64,000 nt of DNA, from assembly GCF_035117555.1 (NCBI RefSeq), contig NZ_JAYKPK010000003.1:1-64000 (forward strand), in the 5' to 3' direction. This DNA comes from Yoonia sp035117555 (GTDB lineage: Bacteria > Pseudomonadota > Alphaproteobacteria > Rhodobacterales > Rhodobacteraceae). A program made the position numbers and the translations under genes. Below the pieces are notes generated by a model. It was not told where the DNA came from and did not search any database. It saw only the letters and a list, made by a program, of their open reading frames with translations. Each line of letters begins with the position of its first letter. Within the stretch, counting starts at the first letter, position 1. Below are positions 44,595 through 53,860 of the stretch, in pieces.

Positions 44595-46610
44595 TCAGCG
44601 GTCCAATACGACATCGCCGCGCCCGACAGCCCAGCTTTTGCGCCCCATCGCGGCGATCTGCACGATCTGGTCATCTGGTACCGGCACCGGCGCAAGCGGC
44701 GGCAGCCCGTCATCATGGAACAGGTACAGTCGCGCTGCGAAATCCGCGAAGGGCAGCGAGCCTTCGCCGAACCTTTCCCCGCAGCCCATGGTCGACACGA
44801 CGATTCCATGCCCCCAATCCTGCCCACTGTCATTATTGGGGTTGAAGAAATAGACCCGCATCTGGCCTTCGGGGTCCAATCCGACCCGGATCAGCGTGAT
44901 CGCATGCCAACCGACAAAGGTGCCGGTGGCATCGGTGACAGCAATCCCGGCAGGTTGCGGATGGATCACCGGCTGGTTGCCGTTATGCTGTGGGTGATAA
45001 GAGGCGTGGAACGCCCGCAGAAACCCTTCGTAATCCTGCAGATCGCCGGTGCGGACATCGACGGCGATGTGAAAATCGCGCCCGACCCACCAACCATGTA
45101 ATTCCGGGTTGATCCAGCGGTGTGGATCCTCAGGCCTGCCGATGCAACGGCGGCCCATCTCGGCATAGGCGCGGTCGAGATGCGGCACCAACAGGACCGA
45201 GACCGGGTCCGCATCCAGCAGCGTCGATGTGGCAAGGCCGGGCGGCAAGGTCGCGGTATCCAGCGGTTCGCCTTCGAAATGCAGCATCAGCCGGTCACCG
45301 CGGGTGACCTGCGCGATCAGCCAGAGCAGGAAATCAGGATCATTCAGCGCCCACATCGACATGGCGCGCGCCGATTGGCAGGTGGGGTTATTGCCCTGAC
45401 CGACCCCAAGAGGCTGGCCCAAGAGCATCATCACCCCCGCGACCAGATGCGTTTTCGCTGGCAGCGCTTTGCCGCAAGCGGCGGCCAAAGTGGCGATGCA
45501 ATCCGCGCTCAGCGGTGTTTCCAGAAGCCGCCACAATGAGGGTGCAATCGGCGGAGAATATAGGATGCCGCGTTCCAGCATCAGCGCCAGACCATACACT
45601 GCCTGTGCTGTGCCGGGGTGGACGGCGGCACCGACCATGGCGCAGACCAACGGTTCATAACAACGCAATGCGTCAAGCCCGGTGGTGGACAGACCCAAAG
45701 CATGCGGGAGCATCCGCGCCTGATCGGCATCCAGCGTCCACCGCAGGAATGCCGCGTGATAGTCCGACACAAGGCCGGTGTCATGCATGGCGCGGGCCAA
45801 CGCATAAGCCTCGTCCTGAATGGCGCGTTCGTCCGCGCGGGAAAGGCTGTCAAGATAGGCGGGAATGCCCGGATCATCCCGACACAAGCTGGTCGGGCCG
45901 AACAGTGCGCTGATCAGCCTGTCCGCACCGCGCTGGGCATCGGCGGTGCTGGCGCTGCCGCTTTGCAAGGCTTGGGCGATCTGGACGACCATCGCCTTGA
46001 CGTGATCGACCTGCAAAGGACGCTGCGCCATGATGCGCCATATCTCGTCAATCAGATGATCCAAGAGGCCATCAGGCCCGATTTCCTGCATCAGATAGCG
46101 CATCAGCCGGTCAATCGCTGGTGTCAGCGGCCCCTGCGCATTGCGCTGTGCCTCGTCCGCGGCCTGTCCCAGCAGACGGTCCATGTTCAGCGCCAGAACC
46201 TGCGTCAGAAACTGCTTTGCCTGTGCAGGCGGCACGTCGGGATGGGTATGATCGTCAATCGCGATGACCAGAAACCGCAGCAGGCTCATCGCCTCCAACG
46301 TGATTGTGGCTGGCGCGGCATGGGTCAACGTATGTTTGACAAGGCCCGGCTGGAGCGTATCAGGGCTGGCCCAATCCGTGCCGGAAAACAGACCAGCCTT
46401 GTCCATAACACCTGCGCGCTGGCAAAGTGCGGGCAAACCATCCTGCTGTTCCAGCACGCGGCGCGCCACTTCAAGCACGCGCAAGGCGTGATCGGTCTTG
46501 CCGACCCGCGATGCGCCGTTCAACTGAGTGACCTGCCGGTCCAGCCGGTCAAGAAGTGTTTGCAAATGGCCCGTAGCCTGACTGGATGAAGTGTTTTTCG
46601 CCTCGATCAC
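44595..46610 (-). CDS. Large unknown protein with a papain-like C-terminal catalytic tetrad
   Basis: 671 residues, no signal peptide, no membrane segment. Residues 1–390 are mostly helical with several Trp and His and match nothing I know. The last 280 residues contain GVGQGNNPTCQSARAMSMW (Q405, C411), then GWHAITLI (H569) and YFFNPNND (N590). Q-C-H-N in this order and spacing fits a papain-like cysteine peptidase or transglutaminase fold. It starts at GTG 46610 behind AAGGGCGA and follows the ATP-grasp gene, so the two probably act together. The catalytic reading is inference; the function is unknown. Confidence 0.65.
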   Translation of the reverse strand: MIEAKNTSSSQATGHLQTLLDRLDRQVTQLNGASRVGKTDHALRVLEVARRVLEQQDGLPALCQRAGVMDKAGLFSGTDWASPDTLQPGLVKHTLTHAAPATITLEAMSLLRFLVIAIDDHTHPDVPPAQAKQFLTQVLALNMDRLLGQAADEAQRNAQGPLTPAIDRLMRYLMQEIGPDGLLDHLIDEIWRIMAQRPLQVDHVKAMVVQIAQALQSGSASTADAQRGADRLISALFGPTSLCRDDPGIPAYLDSLSRADERAIQDEAYALARAMHDTGLVSDYHAAFLRWTLDADQARMLPHALGLSTTGLDALRCYEPLVCAMVGAAVHPGTAQAVYGLALMLERGILYSPPIAPSLWRLLETPLSADCIATLAAACGKALPAKTHLVAGVMMLLGQPLGVGQGNNPTCQSARAMSMWALNDPDFLLWLIAQVTRGDRLMLHFEGEPLDTATLPPGLATSTLLDADPVSVLLVPHLDRAYAEMGRRCIGRPEDPHRWINPELHGWWVGRDFHIAVDVRTGDLQDYEGFLRAFHASYHPQHNGNQPVIHPQPAGIAVTDATGTFVGWHAITLIRVGLDPEGQMRVYFFNPNNDSGQDWGHGIVVSTMGCGERFGEGSLPFADFAARLYLFHDDGLPPLAPVPVPDDQIVQIAAMGRKSWAVGRGDVVLDR

Positions 46611-46690
46611 GATGTCGCCCTTTTCTTATGTGGCTCGGGCATGGTGACTGCCGCCAGCCGTTGATGCAAGTCTGCGACCAAACCAAGGGG

Positions 46691-46714
46691 GATGGGCGCA
46701 AGGATGCGCCCATC
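46691..46714 (-). promoter_or_regulatory. Intercistronic hairpin between the ATP-grasp and papain-like genes
   Basis: A perfect 10-bp stem GATGGGCGCA/TGCGCCCATC with a 4-base loop and no T-run. It may stabilise the upstream mRNA or lower expression of the second gene. Confidence 0.5.
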
Positions 46715-46744
46715 TGGTGGTGTCACGGCAGCCGGGCATGCCTG

Positions 46745-47971
46745 TCAGAGGTAGAAATCCAGCTCTTCTTGGGCTTTCAGCAGGTCGCGCATTTCGACGG
46801 CATCCTCGCCAAAGAAATAGACCAGCCCCCAATGCGTTCCGAAGGCCGTTCGCTTGGTGACCTTCTGGGCATGCGGCGGGTTCAGCTCGTGAAAGTCGAA
46901 ATAGGGATGATTTTCCGTCTCTGCAGGGATCTCCAGATTGCTGACCACGCGGCGGCGCGGGTAGACGCCAAAGCAACCTGCGTGGCCTTTGGCATCCACG
47001 ACCTCGGTCGGGAAGAAAGCATCAAGCTCTTCCTGCGTCGTCTTGGGGTCGAACACCATCACCATCGCCTGATAGGCATTGAAGCCATAGGCCCGTTCCA
47101 GCAGTTCAAAGACATTGAACCCTGGCGGACGATAAGCGACCTCGCCGAAATTCATGGTCCCGTCTGAGGTGACGAAATATTCCGGATGAATGAAGCCGAA
47201 ATCGATATCGAAAACCTCGATTAATTTTTCGATTTCCTGTGTGATGCGGCCACGCCATTTTTCCAATTCAGGGGTGGCCGGGACGAAGACAGAATAGCCC
47301 AATGTGACATATTCCGAAATGTTCAGAAATTGGATCTTACCATCTTTGATCCAAGCCTCGACTGCGAATTCCCATCCATCCAGATGGCTTTCCAAAAGGG
47401 CAGGGAATTCATCGTCCGAGATCGAAGCGACGTCATCCGCCGTGCGGATTACCCGGTGCCCCAGACAGCCAGCCTTGTCGAAGGCCTTGAAATGGATCGG
47501 GTCATTGGGGTCGCCATCCAGCTTCAACAGCGTCTGGTTGACGCGCCGAAGAAAGCGGGTGACGTCGGCCTGATCCATCGCTTCTTCAAAAATGCCAACG
47601 CGGATGCCACCCAGTTGGGCACGGCGTTTCATCAGTGATTTATCGCGAAACAGCATGGATTGGCCCAGCAAGCGCGGGTTCTTCATCAGGACCGAGTTCA
47701 CGGCACCCGCCCATTCGACGGTTTCTTCAAACAGGGGGATGGCGACATCCACGCCCATATCGTTAAGGGTTGTGGCAAGTTCGAAAGAACGGTCATTCAG
47801 CCGTTCGAAATCCCATGAGATGAAAGGTATGTCATGCTCGACCGCATAGGCCTCGGCCCAGGCGGGAGCAACAATCACATACCGGCGGTCGAATTTCTCA
47901 AGCGCGTCAATGCAACGCAAGCTCCAACCAAAAATAGCAACATATCCTTTGTCCGAATTTTGTTCGGTCAT
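46745..47971 (-). CDS. ATP-grasp domain protein
   Basis: 408 residues: an N-terminal pre-ATP-grasp Rossmann part (YVAIFGWSLRCIDAL), then the ATP-grasp fold with FKAFDKAGCLGHRV (ATP-binding Lys), WEFAVEAWIKDG and the metal-binding HPEYF...MNFGEVAYRPPG. ATP-grasp ligases join a carboxylate, via acyl phosphate, to an amine or thiol. The gene has a strong AAGGAG site at the proper distance and heads a two-gene unit with the papain-like gene. The substrate is unknown; purine, carbamoyl and glutathione enzymes look different. Confidence 0.85.
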   Translation of the reverse strand: MTEQNSDKGYVAIFGWSLRCIDALEKFDRRYVIVAPAWAEAYAVEHDIPFISWDFERLNDRSFELATTLNDMGVDVAIPLFEETVEWAGAVNSVLMKNPRLLGQSMLFRDKSLMKRRAQLGGIRVGIFEEAMDQADVTRFLRRVNQTLLKLDGDPNDPIHFKAFDKAGCLGHRVIRTADDVASISDDEFPALLESHLDGWEFAVEAWIKDGKIQFLNISEYVTLGYSVFVPATPELEKWRGRITQEIEKLIEVFDIDFGFIHPEYFVTSDGTMNFGEVAYRPPGFNVFELLERAYGFNAYQAMVMVFDPKTTQEELDAFFPTEVVDAKGHAGCFGVYPRRRVVSNLEIPAETENHPYFDFHELNPPHAQKVTKRTAFGTHWGLVYFFGEDAVEMRDLLKAQEELDFYL

Positions 47972-48468
47972 CCTAACTCCTTATTTGTTGATGGTCGGAT
48001 ACCTATAGTGTTATTCAAGAAAATCAACCGAAGCGGATATTTGGACTTATATCTACCAATTCAGCGGTATTTTTTTGGCCGGACGCGCATGATCAAAAAT
48101 TGACGCTATGGCCTGATTTTTCACAGTCCAAACCATTGACGGCCAACGCCGGTATGGGCGGTTGCTGGGGGGGCGATTGCAGGGTGGAAGCCCTGCGAGC
48201 CTCTGCCATATTTTGTCGCAATCCTGCGCCAGACATCCAGCATCCCTACATGATTTGTTGTGGCGCTTGTCATGCTTTGGGCGCGGATTTTGTCCATGAG
48301 CGGAGGTTCCTCTGATCTGCGAGATCTTCATGGAAAGCGTTGAAATGGTCCTGACTTTTGTGTCCCGGAAAACCAGTCCGGTGGGAGTTGTCGCCATTTC
48401 ATGTCGAACAACGATCAGCTAGGCATAAGCTCTCCACTGGAGCCGATCTTTCGAGAAATGGGCGTAAT
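47972..48468. other. Gene-free stretch
   Basis: No convincing gene. The first 100 bases are AT-rich and hold the promoter of the minus-strand ATP-grasp gene; a TATAGG box about 30 bases before its start has a TTGATT 14 bases upstream. A minus-strand frame of 114 codons (48053–48397) has no ribosome binding site and an untypical composition. Confidence 0.35.
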
Positions 48469-49014
48469 TTGACAATACCACCTCTGTTTGACGCCGATCT
48501 TGACGTCTGTACTTTAGCGCGGTCCTTGATCGGGGTACGTCTTGTCGTGCGTGGCACTGGTGGCACGATTATCGAGACCGAGGCCTATGCCCAAAACGAT
48601 CCCGCGTCGCATAGTTTTCGTGGCCCGACGTCGCGCAACCGCGCGATGTTTGGCCCGCCCGGCCACGCCTATGTCTATCGATCCTATGGCATCCATCTGT
48701 GCCTGAACGTTGTCGGCCGCCCTGGCGAAGCCGTTTTGATCCGTGCGATACGTCCTGAGATCGGCCTTGATATGATGCGCCAGCGCCGCCCGTCCGGCCC
48801 GCTTTGTGCGGGGCCGGGGCGCTTGGGTCAGGCATTGGACGTGCAGATGACTGACGATGGCCGTCCTTTTGATGGTGAAGGTCTGCTGCTGCAACCAGTA
48901 GACGGCCCAGCTCCGGAGATTTTGACAGGTCCGCGCATCGGCATTTCACGTGGGCAGGATTTGCCCTGGCGGTTTGGCATGGCCGGGGCGCAGGGTTTGA
49001 GCCGAAGGTTTTAG
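48469..49014 (+). CDS. DNA-3-methyladenine glycosylase (AAG/MPG family)
   Basis: About 181 residues. IIETEAYAQNDPASHSFRG carries the catalytic Glu, followed by MFGPPGHAYVYRSYGIHLCLNVV and a CAGPGRL motif. The enzyme removes alkylated purines such as 3-methyladenine for base excision repair. The start is uncertain: TTG 48469 fits the family N-terminus; the frame stays open back to 48358. Confidence 0.9.
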   Translation: MTIPPLFDADLDVCTLARSLIGVRLVVRGTGGTIIETEAYAQNDPASHSFRGPTSRNRAMFGPPGHAYVYRSYGIHLCLNVVGRPGEAVLIRAIRPEIGLDMMRQRRPSGPLCAGPGRLGQALDVQMTDDGRPFDGEGLLLQPVDGPAPEILTGPRIGISRGQDLPWRFGMAGAQGLSRRF

Positions 49015-49374
49015 GCTGCAATAGCGCGGCGGGCATGCGCCTTTGTCATTTCCGCCACAATACACAAGGTAGAGATGCAACGCGAGATGTTCTGCGGCGA
49101 TACGCTTCGTCTTGCGCGATTTCGAAACGATCATCTGCACCGCCTCGGCAGCGTCAGAAAGCGGCTGGTTCACGCGCGCCCGTGAGCTTCAGCCACGTCA
49201 GGCGGACCGCAAAAAGCGCAGCTAAGGGACATCGACTAAGATAACTGATCTTTCTTGAAAACAGAATGGAAAGCGGTCAACCTCATTATATGTCGGTTTT
49301 CGGTTAGGCGGCAGGACGCGGCACCATTCTTGCAGGATGCGACTGACGCGCGTGAGCCTTGCATTTTTAAGGAC
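49015..49374. other. Gene-free stretch with a dctQ fragment
   Basis: The only recognisable item is a copy of the dctQ 5' end at 49099–49141. Otherwise I see no gene, RNA or strong hairpin. Confidence 0.4.
49099..49141 (+). repeat. 43-base copy of the start of dctQ
   Basis: 41 of 43 bases match 39358–39400 in direct orientation. In frame it would read IRFVLRDFE.IIC as in the small permease, but nothing else of the gene follows, so it is a fragment. Confidence 0.8.
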
Positions 49375-52300
49375 ATGGGATTGAATTTCAGCGGCGACAG
49401 CATTTTCCTTTCTCATCCCGATCCGATGTGGGTCTATCAGCTGGACACGCTGCGTTTCCTGACTGTCAACAATGCCGCCATCGTCAAATACGGCTACTCT
49501 CGTGAAGAATTCCTTGCGATGACGATTGCAGATATCCGCCCGGATGAAGATCGCGCTGCGCTGGATGCAAATGTCGCGGCCGTCACGGAAGGGCGCGACG
49601 AAGCCGGGGTCTGGCGGCATCGGCTTAAATGCGGAAAGATCATCTACGTCGACATCACCGGCCACACCATAACCTATGAAGGGCAGCGCGCCGAACTTAT
49701 CGCATCGCGCGACGTGTCGCGCTTTGTCGTCGCAGAACAATCCGCGCGCGAGGCGCAAGCGCGCGAAGAAGCGGCGCGCCAGTCCAGCGACCGGCTTGCG
49801 CGGCAATTTCAGATTATGTTCGATTCCGTTCCGGGCATGTTTCTTGTTTTCTCGCCCGAGAGTTATGACGTTGTTGCCGTCAGTGACGCCTATCTTGCGG
49901 CACTTGCGCGTCATCGGCATGATGTCGTGGGTCACGATCTTTTTGCGGCGCTGCCCCTGCAACCCGATGATCAAGAATATGCCAAATTGCGCGGGTCCTT
50001 TGACCGTGTGGTCGCGACCGGCAAACCGGACCTGCTTGAATTCCAGAGTTTTCTTCTGCCGCATGATGAGGTGCAGATTTGGGCGGTGTCCAGCACGCCC
50101 TTGGCGGGCCCCGACAATCGAATCCTGCACCTCATTATGCGAATGCAGGATGTGACAGAAGCCGTTGACGCCGCCGGATTAAACAGCGCAACGTTCGACG
50201 TGCTGACGCCGGAACGCGCGAAGATTGATCTTGTCGCACATACAAGAGAGTTGAAAACCGAAAACCTGTACCTTGCCGAACTGGCCACAAGGCTGCGCAG
50301 CACGCAGCGTCTTTTGGGCACTGGGACCTGGGACTATTTTGTGACCGAAGACAGGCTGGAATGGTCCGGGAATGTCTATGGCATGTATGGCACGACCCCA
50401 AGCCGGTTTGGGCATAAGTTGCAGGACTTCATTGCGCTGGTCCATCCGGATGACCGTGCCGACATCCGTGGCAATCTGGACCTGTTCATGGCCTCGGGGG
50501 ACACAAGTTTTTCATTTGCGCATATGGTTGAACATTCCGACGGTCGCGTCGTTCATATCCAAGGGATGGGCGAGTTAAGCAGGCTGGATGATCGGCCTGT
50601 GATCCGCGGCGTGGTGCAGGACATTACGGAAAGCGTTGCGGCGGCGAATGCGCTTGCGCGGTCAAAGCGGATGCTTGAAATCGCCGGAACTTCGGCAAAT
50701 TTTGGGGCCTGGCGCTATGATGTGCTGGCGGACCGGTTGCAATGGTCGCCGCAGACAGCACGTATTCACGATGAACCGGATGGATTTTCGCCCACACTCG
50801 CGGGAGGAATTGACTATTATGTGCCAGAGGATCGTGATCGGATTGCTCGGCAGTTCGAAGCCTGCCTGCAAGACGGAAAATCCTTCAACGAGATATTCAA
50901 GATCAGAACCGCAAAAGGACGCGACCTGTCAGTGCGCACGACAGGCGAAGCAGAGCGCAACGAGGCTGGGAAAATCATTGCCCTGCATGGCTCTTTTCAA
51001 GATATCTCTGAACTTGTCGCGGTGCGCAAGCGGGCTGACCAGTCCGAGCGGCTGTTGGAAATTGCCGGGCGGGCCGTCAAGCTGGGCGGCTGGTACGTTT
51101 CGCTTGCCGACCAAGAGGTGTCGTGGACAGATGGCGTGGCCGCCATTCACGAACTGCCACCCGGCACGCGCCCGACGTTTATCGGGGGTATCAATTTTTT
51201 CGCGCCCGAAGAGCATGTTTCTGCGCGTGCGGTCTTTGACGCCTGTGCAGAACACGGCATTCCCTTTGATAATGTCCGCGATCTGATCACAGCAAAAGGC
51301 AATCGGATCAGGGTCCGGTCGATGGGCGTGCCGGTCCGGGATGCGACGGGCAAGATCATTGCCGTGCAGGGCGCGATGCAGGATATATCAGAACTGACCG
51401 CGGCGCAGCGCAAAGCTGGCGAAGCCAGCAGACGGCTTGTCGAGACATTGGAAAACATCGGTGATGCATTCTTTACACTCGATCCGGATTTTCGATTCAC
51501 CTATCTGAACAGCAAGGCTGAATTGCTGCTGAAGCGCAAACGTGACGAGTTGCTGGGTCGCGACGTATTCGATGAATTTCCGGAAGCGCGCGGAACTGCC
51601 TTTGAGATAGAATACAGACGTGCAGTGGAAACCAGACAAACCGCAAGGTTTGAGCAATTCTTTGCGCCACTTGAAATCACATTCCGGGTCAGCGCGCATC
51701 CGACACCTGCCGGGCTGGCGGTATATTTTTCAGACATTTCCGAAGAACGGCGCCGCGAAGAAAAGTTGCGGCTACTGGGGGCGGCGGTGGCGCAGATCAA
51801 CGATATCGTACTGATTACCGAAGCCGAGGATTTCACTGATCGCGACAAAGACAGGATCGTCTTTGTCAATGATGCTTTCGAACGCATCACCGGGTTTAGC
51901 CGGGAAGAGGCGATCGGTCAGTCGCCCCGGATGTTGCAGGGCCCAAAGTCGCAACGCTCCGAATTAAACCGGATCCGAACGGCTTTGCGGGCCTCCAGAT
52001 CGGTGCGTGCAGAGCTTATCAACTACACCAAGAACGGTCGGGAATATTGGCTGGAACTGGACATTGTGCCGCTTGCGAATGAGGCTGGTGCAACAACACA
52101 TTTCGTGGCGGTTCAGCGTGACATCACGGATCGCAGGCGCACGGAAGAGGCGTTGCGCATATCCGAAACACGGTTCCGCCTGCTTGCCGAAGCAACGGGC
52201 AATGCTGCTTGGGAATGGGATATTATCGCAGGTCAGCTGTGGTGGAGCGATGGCATGACCAAGCAGTTCGGGCCACCGTCAGACCCGCAAGACAATCTGC

Positions 52301-53676
52301 GGTCGGTCTGGCGCGTGCATGTGCATCCTGACGATCAGCGGCGTGTCGACGGATTGCTTGACAGATTGCTGCGCGGAGCGATCAGCGCAATTCATGAACG
52401 CTACCGTTTCCGCAGGGCTGACGGAAGTTGGGCGGATGTAGAAGCTCATTGTTTTCTGATCTGTGACGACAGAGGCCGCGCCGTCCGGATACTTGGCAGC
52501 ATGTCAGACATATCGGAACGGTTGGCGATAGAGGGCCAGTTGCGGCAATCGCAAAAACTAGAGGCAGTCGGCCAAATTACCGGCGGTGTCGCGCATGATT
52601 TCAACAACCTTTTGACAGTCATTGTCGGTAGTACGGAGGTGCTTCAGGAAGAGCTCGAAGAGGGGCATCCATTACGGCAATATGCCGACATCTGTGCAAC
52701 TGCTGCAGATCTCGCGGCCGAATTGACAAACCGGCTTTTGGCGTTTTCGTGCAAACAGGCGCTGCGACCTCAGACCTTGGATGTGAATGCGGTGATCACA
52801 GGTATTCAGGATATGCTGCGCCGCACCTTGGGCGAAAATATCGACATCAAAGTCGTTCTGGCCAAGAACCTGTGGTCGTCAGAGCTTGACCTTGCCCAGC
52901 TTGAAACCGCCATGCTGAACCTGACCGTCAATTCACGTGATGCAATGCCCAATGGCGGTTATCTGACCATCGAAACCGCTAATTGCACCTTGGAAGATAG
53001 TTTCGTGTGCAATGAACTCGGGGTAACGCCCGGCGAGTATATTGTCGTCACGATCAGTGACACTGGAAACGGCATTTCGAAGGCGCAAATGGAACGGGTG
53101 TTTGAGCCGTTTTTCACGACCAAGGGTGTGGGCAAAGGCACCGGGCTGGGACTGAGTATGGTCCATGGTTTTGTGAAACAATCGAAAGGCCACATCAAGG
53201 TTTACTCGGAAATCTCTCAAGGCACGACGATCAAGATGTATTTTCCACGATTTTGTGGCCAAGCGCCGGCATCAGGGGCTACAACGGAAAACAGTCAGGT
53301 TTTGCGAGGGCAGGAAACCATCCTCGTTGTGGAGGACGACATGCTGATCTTGCAGCAACTCGTCGCGCAACTGGCGGATATGGGTTATGATGTCATCACA
53401 GCATCCGCAGGTGCGCCTGCATTGGCCATCTTGCGGGACCGCGCAGATATTGATCTGCTTCTCACTGATATCATCCTGCCGGGTGGAATGAATGGACGCC
53501 AGATTGCTGATGCTGCGCTAACGATCCGGCCTAGTCTTAAAGTACTGTACACGTCGGGTTATTCCGAGAATGCCATCGTCCATCATGGGCGGCTTGACGA
53601 CGGTGTCGAACTTTTGAGCAAACCTTACCGGCGGTCTGAGCTGTCGTTGAAGGTGCGTAAAGTTCTTGACTCTTGA
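49375..53676 (+). CDS. Hybrid sensor histidine kinase with about eight PAS domains
   Basis: 1433 residues with no membrane segment, so cytoplasmic. About eight PAS domains run from residue 5 to 1055; then HisKA-type GGVAHDFNNLL (H1074), a HATPase with NSRDAMPNGG, SDTGNGIS and GKGTGLGLSMVHGF, and a C-terminal receiver with D1365 in LLTDIILPGG. The seventh PAS looks LOV-like but has GQSPRMLQGP, with Pro851 in place of the flavin-binding Cys. The frame opens at 49255. ATG 49375 has AAGGA only one base away, and TTG 49381 is spaced better, so the exact start is open. It lies beside a response regulator and the Tad locus. Confidence 0.9.
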   Translation: MGLNFSGDSIFLSHPDPMWVYQLDTLRFLTVNNAAIVKYGYSREEFLAMTIADIRPDEDRAALDANVAAVTEGRDEAGVWRHRLKCGKIIYVDITGHTITYEGQRAELIASRDVSRFVVAEQSAREAQAREEAARQSSDRLARQFQIMFDSVPGMFLVFSPESYDVVAVSDAYLAALARHRHDVVGHDLFAALPLQPDDQEYAKLRGSFDRVVATGKPDLLEFQSFLLPHDEVQIWAVSSTPLAGPDNRILHLIMRMQDVTEAVDAAGLNSATFDVLTPERAKIDLVAHTRELKTENLYLAELATRLRSTQRLLGTGTWDYFVTEDRLEWSGNVYGMYGTTPSRFGHKLQDFIALVHPDDRADIRGNLDLFMASGDTSFSFAHMVEHSDGRVVHIQGMGELSRLDDRPVIRGVVQDITESVAAANALARSKRMLEIAGTSANFGAWRYDVLADRLQWSPQTARIHDEPDGFSPTLAGGIDYYVPEDRDRIARQFEACLQDGKSFNEIFKIRTAKGRDLSVRTTGEAERNEAGKIIALHGSFQDISELVAVRKRADQSERLLEIAGRAVKLGGWYVSLADQEVSWTDGVAAIHELPPGTRPTFIGGINFFAPEEHVSARAVFDACAEHGIPFDNVRDLITAKGNRIRVRSMGVPVRDATGKIIAVQGAMQDISELTAAQRKAGEASRRLVETLENIGDAFFTLDPDFRFTYLNSKAELLLKRKRDELLGRDVFDEFPEARGTAFEIEYRRAVETRQTARFEQFFAPLEITFRVSAHPTPAGLAVYFSDISEERRREEKLRLLGAAVAQINDIVLITEAEDFTDRDKDRIVFVNDAFERITGFSREEAIGQSPRMLQGPKSQRSELNRIRTALRASRSVRAELINYTKNGREYWLELDIVPLANEAGATTHFVAVQRDITDRRRTEEALRISETRFRLLAEATGNAAWEWDIIAGQLWWSDGMTKQFGPPSDPQDNLRSVWRVHVHPDDQRRVDGLLDRLLRGAISAIHERYRFRRADGSWADVEAHCFLICDDRGRAVRILGSMSDISERLAIEGQLRQSQKLEAVGQITGGVAHDFNNLLTVIVGSTEVLQEELEEGHPLRQYADICATAADLAAELTNRLLAFSCKQALRPQTLDVNAVITGIQDMLRRTLGENIDIKVVLAKNLWSSELDLAQLETAMLNLTVNSRDAMPNGGYLTIETANCTLEDSFVCNELGVTPGEYIVVTISDTGNGISKAQMERVFEPFFTTKGVGKGTGLGLSMVHGFVKQSKGHIKVYSEISQGTTIKMYFPRFCGQAPASGATTENSQVLRGQETILVVEDDMLILQQLVAQLADMGYDVITASAGAPALAILRDRADIDLLLTDIILPGGMNGRQIADAALTIRPSLKVLYTSGYSENAIVHHGRLDDGVELLSKPYRRSELSLKVRKVLDS

Positions 53677-53860
53677 GCCGAAAGTGATGCGGAGGGCAGA
53701 TCATCCGGATGTCGCATGGCAGGGCCGCGCTCGCTTGAAATTGAGACAGTCTTGTGTGAATTTTGTTACTGTTTAGTAAATGGAAACAAATCGCCTGCAG
53801 GTCAGCGACAATAAATGTGATAGGTGTTGATCTGTAGTCTACTGGATAGGGCTGAGGATT

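Noticed and set aside
48053..48397. A 114-codon minus-strand frame upstream of the ATP-grasp gene
   Set aside because: No ribosome binding site, untypical composition with many Arg, Pro and Trp, and overlap with the putative promoter of the ATP-grasp gene.
51880..51960. LOV blue-light photoreceptor domain in the hybrid kinase
   Set aside because: The motif is GQSPRMLQGP; the flavin-adduct Cys is replaced by Pro851, as in many non-photoactive PAS domains.
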